Positions 1 through 6,900 of a stretch of 14,082 nt of DNA are shown here, piece after piece. The stretch spans positions 1 through 14,082 of the forward strand of contig JAVMKL010000277.1 of the NCBI GenBank assembly GCA_031732875.1, written 5' to 3'. Both the position numbers and the translations under genes were made by a program. Under the pieces are notes generated by a model. It did no database searches. It was not told the origin of the DNA and saw nothing but the letters and a program-made list of their open reading frames with translations. The DNA is from JAVMKJ01 sp031732875. GTDB lineage: Bacteria; Pseudomonadota; Gammaproteobacteria; Competibacterales; Competibacteraceae. Each line of letters begins with the position of its first letter. The first letter of the stretch is position 1.

Positions 1-2
1 TG

Positions 3-101
3 CGCAAACTCTTCGCCGTAGGGTACGACATGGCGGCCAAGGGCTATCCGTGGCAAAAGACGCCGCCGGGTTTTGTTACCACCGCCAGCACGAACCCATG
101 A
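3..101 (+). CDS. 3' end of an unidentified gene (partial at left edge)
   Basis: The reading frame enters from the left edge and ends at TGA 99-101 after 32 visible codons, finishing with a tail like ...FVTTASTNP. Codon use is coding-like, with GC-rich third positions (AAG, GGC, CCG, ACC). I do not recognise a family from so short a piece. The same frame stays open after the stop, from 102 to TGA 270-272, and that stretch also looks coding. The visible end may therefore be a premature stop in a longer gene. No function can be assigned. Confidence 0.4.
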   Translation, partial: RKLFAVGYDMAAKGYPWQKTPPGFVTTASTNP

Positions 102-272
102 CCTCATCTTCCGGATTCGGAGGGAACGGGGCAGGCCGGACTCGCCACGTCGGGTAAGGCGGAATTGTGGATGCGGAACCAGGCGGGCGTGATCATGCAC
201 CTGACCGGCACCAGCGAGGGCGTCGTGCTCTCGCTCGGACGCGATGAGGTCCTGGCCCAACTGGCGAACTGA
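102..272 (+). pseudogene. Coding-like stretch in the same frame after the stop at 99-101
   Basis: This frame has no ATG until position 171 and ends at TGA 270-272. From about 159 the codons are strongly coding-like and give a plausible protein C-terminus with segments such as GVIMHLTGTSEGVVLSLG and DEVLAQLAN. It shares its frame with the piece that ends at 99-101. The simplest reading is one gene interrupted by a nonsense change, although a separate very short gene (33 aa from ATG 171) cannot be excluded. The segment 102-158 is less coding-like. I do not recognise a family. Confidence 0.3.
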
Positions 273-390
273 ACCCGCGCAACCGAACGGAACCGGCGGG
301 TTCGACCCTTTCGAGACGACGCGGGCCGGCCCGCCGGGCGCACCAACGAAAGGCGAAACACCATGCCACGCAACAAATTCCTCAGAACCG

Positions 391-423
391 GTACAAAAAC
401 TCCCCTCTCCCCCGGGAGAGGGG
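391..423 (-). terminator. Probable terminator of the rppH-ptsP transcript
   Basis: Positions 402-423 form a perfect 22-base palindrome, CCCCTCTCCC-CC-GGGAGAGGGG. Read on the minus strand, it is followed two bases later by TTTTT (395-399), a normal intrinsic-terminator layout about 150 bases after the ptsP stop. On the plus strand the same palindrome is followed by a G-rich stretch and TTTTTT at 439-444, so it could also act in the other direction. The motif CCCTCTCCC...GGGAGAGGG with a trailing GGGGTGAGGG resembles a dispersed repeat found in many gammaproteobacterial genomes, so it may also be a mobile REP-like unit. Confidence 0.5.
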
Positions 424-468
424 TTGGGGGTGAGGGCGTTTTTTCAACGACTTAGCCCACCAGAGGCC

Positions 469-508
469 GTACAAAAACGCCTCTCAATCCCGGTCTGGCT
501 TAACCGGG
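469..508 (-). terminator. Second, weaker terminator-like hairpin after ptsP
   Basis: A 6-bp stem CCCGGT (489-494) / ACCGGG (503-508) with an 8-base loop is followed on the minus strand by a T run (473-477), but 11 bases separate stem and T run. It is about 60 bases after the ptsP stop. The ten-base word GTACAAAAAC occurs here (469-478) and again at 391-400 next to the stronger palindrome, so the two units look related. With the hairpin at 391-423 this accounts for most of the gene-free stretch 272-570; nothing else is supported there. Confidence 0.3.
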
Positions 509-570
509 CGCCCCGCTTCTTTATTGCTATCCACATTCACGTTGGGAACACTACCCACCAGCCGGTATCC

Positions 571-2835
571 CTACTTCCCCACCCGCAGCAGTCCGCTCAG
601 GCCATGCTGCTCCAGGAACACGTTGACGCGGTCGCGGATGGCGGCGGCGCCGTCGAAGTCCGTCACCTCGGCCAGCAGCGCCTGTGCCTCACTATAGGGA
701 ATACTGCGGATCATCCACTTGACCTTGAGCAGGCTGCCGAGATTCATGCTCAGGCTGTCCACCCCCATCGCCATCAGCAGCAGCGCGCCCGCCGGATCGC
801 CCGCCATCTCGCCGCAGACGCTGATCGACCGACCAGCGGCCCGGACCTGCTCGACCACGTGGCGAATCGCCGCCAGTACCACCGGATGCAGGGAATCGTA
901 CAGCTTGGCCACCCGGTCGTTGTTGCGGTCCACCGCCAGCAGATACTGGGTCAGATCGTTGCTGCCGATCGACGCGAAATCGACCAGATGGATCAGCTTG
1001 TCGATCTGATAGACCGCCGACGGCACCTCCACCATGATCCCCACCCGCGGGATGCCGACCGATACGCCGTCCTCCTCCAATTCCACCCTGGCTTGGCGCA
1101 ACAATTCGAGCGCCTCGCTCAACTCGCCGACCGTACTGATCATCGGAAACAGGATCGACAGATTCGAATGCACGGTACCGGCCCGCAGCATTGCCCGCAA
1201 CTGGGTCTTGAACAGGTCGGGCTGATCCAGGCTGACGCGGATGCCGCGCCAGCCCAGATACGGGTTCTGCTCGTGGATCGGAAAATACGGCAGGGGCTTG
1301 TCGCCGCCGATATCCAGGGTGCGCAACACTACCGGGCGCGGGTCCATGATCCGCAACACCCGGGCATAGAGGGTGGCCTGCTCCTCCTCGCCCGGAAAGC
1401 GGTCGCGCAGAAAGAAATGCAGCTCCGAGCGGTACAGCCCCACGCCCTGTACTCCGCTGTCGCGGGCGGCGGTGATGTCGGCGAACAACCCGGAGTTGGC
1501 GTGCAGTTCCAGCTGGTGACCGTCGGGGGTCTCCGCCGGCAGATCGCGCAAGTGTTGCAGGCCGCGGGACAGTTCGGCCTCCTCGGCGATCAGTTTCAGA
1601 TATTCCTGCCGCAGCGCCGAACTGGGCTGGATGCAGACCCGCACCGTATAGCCGTCCACCACCACCTCGCGGCCGTTCAGTCGGCCCGGCGGCAGGTTGC
1701 TGACCCCGAACACCGCCGGGATTCCCAGCCCGCGCGCCAGCAGAGCGACGTGCGAAGTGTCGGTGCCGCGCACCGATACCAGTCCCTTGAGCTTCTCGGT
1801 CGGCACGTCCAGCAGTTGCGAAACGCTGATTTCGTCGCCCATCAAGATGGTGTGGTCGGGGTAATGGCGGTTGATCGCCTGCTCCTCCTGCAGGCGGTCC
1901 AGCAGGCGCTGGCCGAGATCGAAGATGTCGGCGGCCCGTTCCCGCAGGTAGGGATCGTCCATCTCGGCGAAGATGTTGGCGTACTCGAGCACGGTGGCGC
2001 GCAGCGCGCCCGGCGCCCAGTTGCCAGCCTGGATCCGCTCCAGGGTGCCTTCGACCAGGCTGTCGCCGCTGAGCAGCAGGGCGTAGGCGTCGAACAGCGC
2101 CCGGTCGCCGGGCGACAGCAGCAGCCGCATCCGCTCGCTGAGCCGCTGCAGTTCGGCCAGTTCCGTCGCCACCGCCTGCCGGAAGCGCGAAGCCTCGGCG
2201 ACGGGATCATCGATGTCCTTGTCCGGCACCCGATCCAGGGCGGCGGCGGGAAACACCACCACGGCCTCGCCGATCGCCAGGCCGCGGGCGCTGGCCACGC
2301 CTTCCAGGAACAAGATACCCGACAGCACGTTATCGTCGAGCCGCTCCAGCGACTGGCGGATTTCCGCCTGGGTGATGCAGCCGGCCAGTTGCGCCGCCAG
2401 CGTCACCAGGAAGGATTCCTCGTCGGCGGTGTACCTGCGCTGCTCGCGCTGCTGCGCCACCAGAACGCCCAACACCTTGCGCCGGCGGATGATCGGCACG
2501 CCGATGAAGCCATGGAACGGCGCTTCGCCAGTGGCGGCGATGTAGCGGAAGGCGGGATGGGCGGGCGCGTTGTCGACGTTGACCGGTTCGGCCCGGCTGG
2601 CGGCCAGACCGATGAGCCCCTGCCCCAGTTTGAGCCGCACCTTGCCGACCGCGCCCGGACGCAAGCCATCGGTGGCCATCAACACGTGCTCGCCACGATG
2701 GTGGTCGGTCATGTAGACCGAGCAGACGTCGGTGGGAATGGCGGCCTTGACCTGGGCCACGATGAGATTGAGGGCTTCGCCCAGGTCGCGGGTAGCGTTG
2801 ATGTCCTGCACGATACGCCGAAGGGTATCCAGCAT
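571..2835 (-). CDS. ptsP: PtsP, phosphoenolpyruvate-protein phosphotransferase of the nitrogen PTS (EI-Ntr)
   Basis: PtsP takes phosphate from phosphoenolpyruvate onto a histidine and passes it to NPr in the cytoplasm, the first step of the regulatory nitrogen PTS. The protein opens with a GAF domain (about residues 15-155) and continues with the linker/NPr-binding part, the swivelling phosphohistidine domain and the PEP-binding TIM barrel. The phosphorylated histidine is in GTDTSHVALLARGLGIPAV (His362). The barrel carries VLRTLDIGGDKPLPYF, GSNDLTQYLLAVDR and the catalytic cysteine in SVCGEMAGDP (Cys674), so all key residues are present. I start at ATG 2835 rather than at the upstream TTG 2856, because GAGGACGG lies just before it and the protein then begins MLDTLRRIVQDI, matching E. 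coli PtsP. That gives 754 aa, close to the usual 748. It lies 42 bp after rppH on the same strand, the standard gammaproteobacterial operon. Confidence 0.96.
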   Translation of the reverse strand: MLDTLRRIVQDINATRDLGEALNLIVAQVKAAIPTDVCSVYMTDHHRGEHVLMATDGLRPGAVGKVRLKLGQGLIGLAASRAEPVNVDNAPAHPAFRYIAATGEAPFHGFIGVPIIRRRKVLGVLVAQQREQRRYTADEESFLVTLAAQLAGCITQAEIRQSLERLDDNVLSGILFLEGVASARGLAIGEAVVVFPAAALDRVPDKDIDDPVAEASRFRQAVATELAELQRLSERMRLLLSPGDRALFDAYALLLSGDSLVEGTLERIQAGNWAPGALRATVLEYANIFAEMDDPYLRERAADIFDLGQRLLDRLQEEQAINRHYPDHTILMGDEISVSQLLDVPTEKLKGLVSVRGTDTSHVALLARGLGIPAVFGVSNLPPGRLNGREVVVDGYTVRVCIQPSSALRQEYLKLIAEEAELSRGLQHLRDLPAETPDGHQLELHANSGLFADITAARDSGVQGVGLYRSELHFFLRDRFPGEEEQATLYARVLRIMDPRPVVLRTLDIGGDKPLPYFPIHEQNPYLGWRGIRVSLDQPDLFKTQLRAMLRAGTVHSNLSILFPMISTVGELSEALELLRQARVELEEDGVSVGIPRVGIMVEVPSAVYQIDKLIHLVDFASIGSNDLTQYLLAVDRNNDRVAKLYDSLHPVVLAAIRHVVEQVRAAGRSISVCGEMAGDPAGALLLMAMGVDSLSMNLGSLLKVKWMIRSIPYSEAQALLAEVTDFDGAAAIRDRVNVFLEQHGLSGLLRVGK

Positions 2836-2877
2836 GGAACCGTCCTCAACAGACAACAGGCAACGAAGCGGGAATAT

Positions 2878-3753
2878 TCAGCGCCGGGACACGTGGTGCG
2901 GATCCGGCGCGACCGGCCGCGGCGACCGGACCTCCTCCAGGGATGCCATGGCGATCGATGGCTCCAGCGAGGGCGCGGTGGAGTTCGATTCCAGCACGCT
3001 CGCGCGCCGCGCCGAAACGACCATGCGGGTAATCACGGGGTGATGGCTGGTTTCCACTCGCCGCAGCGGCAAGAGGATGGTCTGGTTGATCGCGACGGAC
3101 GCTTGCGAGATCGCCGCGGACGGGCGATCCGGTTCCGACCGGCGGGCGACCACGGCGATTCCCGGGCACATCGACCGGGCCCGCACCGGTTCCCGTCGAG
3201 ATCGATCCGCCTGCTCGCGCGGACCGGCGAACAGGTTCCCGGCTTCGTCCAAGACCGCGGGCCGTCCCTGGGTCTGAAATCCAGAAAACAGGAGCGGGGC
3301 GAGTTCGTGCAGGGCCCGCCAGTAGACGTATCGTTTGAACGGGACCACCGCGCGCAGGGGATACCAGTAATCCACCCATTGCCAGTGATCGAATTCCGGG
3401 CGCTCGGACAAATCCAGTCGCACTTCGTTCTCGCCGCCCAGCATCAGCAACAGGAACCAGATCTGTTTCTGCCCGATGCACTGCCGGCCACCGCCATGCC
3501 GCACCAACCGCTTGGGCAGGCGATAGCGCAGCCAGCCATTGGTGCAGCCGATCACCCGGACATGTTCCGGCCGCAAGCCGACTTCTTCGGCCAGCTCGCG
3601 AAACATGGCCTGCTCGGGCGACTCATCCCGCTGAATGCCACCCTGAGGAAACTGCCAGGAACGCTGCCCGATCCGTTTTCCCCAAAATAACTGTCCTTCC
3701 GCGTTACACAGGATGATGCCGACGTTTGGCCGATAACCCTCCGAATCGATCAC
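2878..3753 (-). CDS. rppH: RppH, RNA pyrophosphohydrolase, with an extended C-terminus
   Basis: RppH is a Nudix enzyme that removes pyrophosphate from the 5' triphosphate end of mRNA, opening it to RNase E decay. The start GTG 3753 gives MIDSEGYRPNVGI, matching E. coli MIDDDGYRPNVG; no strong ribosome binding site is visible. The Nudix box starts at Gly38 (GGIQRDESPEQ...) and ends in RELAEEVGL, with the expected metal-binding Glu53, Glu56 and Glu57. WQFPQGG, NGWLRYRLPKRLVR, IGQKQIWFLL and the YWYPLR/VVPFKR region are all present. The known family is about 160-180 residues. Here the frame continues for roughly 115 more residues, rich in Arg, Ser, Pro and Ala. GC-rich third positions persist to the stop, so the tail looks translated. 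It is followed at 42 bp by ptsP, its usual partner. Confidence 0.93.
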   Translation of the reverse strand: MIDSEGYRPNVGIILCNAEGQLFWGKRIGQRSWQFPQGGIQRDESPEQAMFRELAEEVGLRPEHVRVIGCTNGWLRYRLPKRLVRHGGGRQCIGQKQIWFLLLMLGGENEVRLDLSERPEFDHWQWVDYWYPLRAVVPFKRYVYWRALHELAPLLFSGFQTQGRPAVLDEAGNLFAGPREQADRSRREPVRARSMCPGIAVVARRSEPDRPSAAISQASVAINQTILLPLRRVETSHHPVITRMVVSARRASVLESNSTAPSLEPSIAMASLEEVRSPRPVAPDPHHVSRR

Positions 3754-3967
3754 GTTGAGAACCGATATGTCACAATGAGAGATGTCGCAATGAATTGTTC
3801 ATATTATTCTTTCATAACGCGGCGGTTTTCGCCATGGTCGAAATATCGGCCCGCGCCGCGGGCCGGTCGCCCGGCGGCCGGCTATCATTTAAGGGTAGTG
3901 CGATGACGGCGCTTCGGGTATCGGCAAGCCCGCGCCTCTCACTCTTCAAAGTCTCAAGGAGTTTGCA
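3754..3967. promoter_or_regulatory. Divergent intergenic region between rppH and the macroglobulin gene
   Basis: This is the only place where promoters for the two divergent transcripts can lie. It contains a direct repeat ATGTCRCAATGA (3767-3778 and 3782-3793, 15-bp period) just upstream of rppH, then an A/T-rich patch around 3794-3815. A perfect GC-rich inverted repeat follows, GGCCCGCG/CGCGGGCC (3848-3864). A TATCAT hexamer at 3883-3888 would fit a -10 box for the plus-strand gene, but no convincing -35 lies at the proper distance. These are observed motifs; their function is not established. Confidence 0.35.
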
Positions 3968-6900
3968 ATGCGTCGTCTATTGTATCTGCTGTTGCCCTTG
4001 CTGGCGCTGCTGCTGTCTTTCGGCGCCCGCGCGTTCGACGATGTGCAACTCGCCGTGCCGGCGGCCCAGTACCTGCAATCGATCCGCGAGGGCCGCGACG
4101 CCGCCGGCCAGCCGGCCGCCGCGTTGTTGCAGCAGGCCGAACAGCAGGCGCGGCAGAAGAACTGGACCGCCGCCATCGCCGCTTACGAAACCGCCATCGC
4201 CGCCGGCGCCGATCAGACCGCGGCCTGGTTGGCGCTGAGCCAGATCTGGCAGGCCCGGGCCGATCAGCAGGCCAAGGACGATGACAGCGAGGCTCGGCAA
4301 CGGTCCAGGGATCGATCCCGCCAGGCCGCCTGGAACGCCTCGCAAGCGGCGCGCGCTCCCTTCGAACGCGCCCGCGCCCTGTTTCGGCTGGGCGAGCTGT
4401 ACGACCGTGACAAGGAACCGAAAAAGGCCATCGCCGCGTTCCGGGAGGCGCTGGAACTGGAGGACAACCCCCGCGCGGCCAAGCGCTATCAGGAACTGGC
4501 GGACGCCAACGCCTTCCAGATCAAGGGCGTCCAGGTCGAATCCGACAGCGCCACCCCGAATATCTGTCTCAAGTTCTCCGACGAACTCGCCAAGGGCCGG
4601 CAGATTCATTACGAGGATTACCTGGTCATCCAGCCGGCCATCCAGCCGGTGGTCAGCGCTCGGGAACAGATGCTGTGCGTGGAGGGCGTCCGTCACGGCC
4701 AGAGCTACACCGTCAAGGCACGGGCCGGCATCCCCTCGGCGACGGGCGAGAAGACCCGCGCCGCGCAGGACTTCACCGCCAAGGTCGAGGATCGCAAACC
4801 CACCCTGGGATTCCGGGGCGCGACCTACGTGCTGCCCAAGGCCAGCGGCCAACAACTCCCCCTGACCAGCGTCAACCTGGACGCGGCGCGGCTGCGGGTG
4901 CTGCGCGTCAACGACCGCAACCTGCTCCGGGAGATCGAGAACCGCCGCATCACCAACCTGCTGGACGGCTACGACCTCAAGACCATCGCCAACCGATCCG
5001 GCGAGCAGATCTGGGAAGGCACCCTGACCCTGGCCGGCGGCGAACGCAACCAGGACGTCACCACCGCCGTGCCGATCGGCGAGATCCTGCGCGACCCCCA
5101 GCCGGGCATCTACATCGTGACCGCCGAACCGACCACCGAGGATCCGGACAGTTACGACAATCGCGCCACCCAATGGCTGGTGGTCTCCGACCTCGGCCTG
5201 TTCACGATGCGCGGCAACGACGGCCTGCACGTGTTCGTGCGCTCGCTGGCCACCGCCCAGCCGCGGTCCGGCGTGGAATTGCGGCTGTATGCCCGAAACA
5301 ACGGCGAACTGGGCAAGGTTACCACCGACGGCAAGGGCTACGCCCGCTTCGATCCGGGCCTGCTGCGCGGCGGCGGCGGGCGCGAACCGGCGGCGCTGAT
5401 GGCCTTCGGCGGCGGCGACTATAATTTTCTCGATCTGACCAAACCGGCCTTCGATCTGAGCGACCGCGGGGTCGAGGGTCGCGCCGCGCCCGGAGCGGTG
5501 GACGCCTTCCTGTACACCGAGCGCGGCGTCTACCGGCCCGGCGAAACGGTGGAATTGATGGCCCTGGCTCGCGACAGCCGGGGCTACGCCCAGCCGGACG
5601 CACCGCTGACCCTGAAGGTGTTCCGTCCCGACGAGGTGGAAGCCGCGCAATTGCGGCCGGCCAATCCGGCGCTGGGCGGCCATCACGTCCAACTGCCGCT
5701 GCCCTCGAACGCCCGCACCGGCGCCTGGACGGTCAAGGCCTATACCGATCCCAAGGGCGAGCCGGTCGGACAGATCGGTTTCCAGGTCGAGGATTTCGTC
5801 CCGCAACGGTTGAAAGTGGACTTGAGTTCCGCCGCCCCGGTGCTGAAGCCGGGCGAACCGGCGGCGGTGGACATCAACGGCCGCTTCCTGTACGGCGCGC
5901 CGGCGGCCAATCTCAAGGCCGAGGCCGAGGTGGTGCTGCGCGAGGATCCCGACCCCTACCCCACCTTCCCCGGCTACCGCTTCGGGCTGGCGCAGGACAG
6001 TTGGACCGCCCAGCGCTTCCCCGTGGCTCTGGCCGGCACCGATGCCCAGGGCAAGGCGCAGGCGCAGGTGACCCTGAACGAAGTACCGGACACCACCCGG
6101 CCGTTGCAGGCACGGGTGCGGGTGTCGTTGTTCGAACCCGGCGGCCGGCCGGTGACCCGCAGTCTGAACCTGCCCTACCGCACCCAACCCTTCGTCATCG
6201 GCATCAAGCCGCGCTTCGGCGACGACGGGGTTCGCACCGGTCAGGACGCGACGTTCGACGTGATCGCCTTGGACCCGCTCGGCCGGCCGCAGGCCAAAAA
6301 CGGGCTGCGCGCCGACCTGGTGCGCGAGGAGTATCAGTACTACTGGTATCACGACGACGGTCGCTGGAACTACAAGCTGGTGATCCGCGACAGCGCGCCG
6401 GTGACCGGGCAGACGCTCGATCTTGGCGCGGGGCAGCCCGCCGTCGTGACCCACAAGCCGTCCGACTGGGGGCATTACCGGCTGGACGTGCTGGATCCCG
6501 CCACCGGCGTCGCTTCCAGCGTGCGCTTCACCGCCGGCTGGTTCGAGAGCCCCAGCGAGGGCGATACGCCCGATCAGATGAAGGTCACGCTGGACCAGCC
6601 GCGCTATCCGGCCGGCGCAACCGCCCGAATCTTTCTCCGGGCACCGTTCGCCGGCGAAGTGCTGCTGAACGTGGTCGGCGACCGGCTCTGGCTGAGCCGG
6701 ACGGTCGGCGTCCCGGCGGACGGAGCGACGGTGGATCTGCCGATTCCGGCGGAATGGGGGCCGGGCGTCTACGTTACCGCCACCGCCTTCCGCCCCGCCG
6801 ACAATGCCGCCCAGCGGGGACCGGGCCGGGCCATCGGGGTCGCCTGGGTCGGGCTGGACTCCGCGCCGCGCACGCTCGACGTCGCCTTGAACGCCCCGGC

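Noticed and set aside
2836..2856. Upstream TTG start for ptsP, seven residues longer
   Set aside because: ATG 2835 has a better ribosome binding site and matches the N-terminus of E. coli PtsP.
244..3690. A 1148-codon plus-strand open frame across ptsP and rppH
   Set aside because: Antisense shadow of two well-recognised genes; low-complexity translation and no plausible domain.
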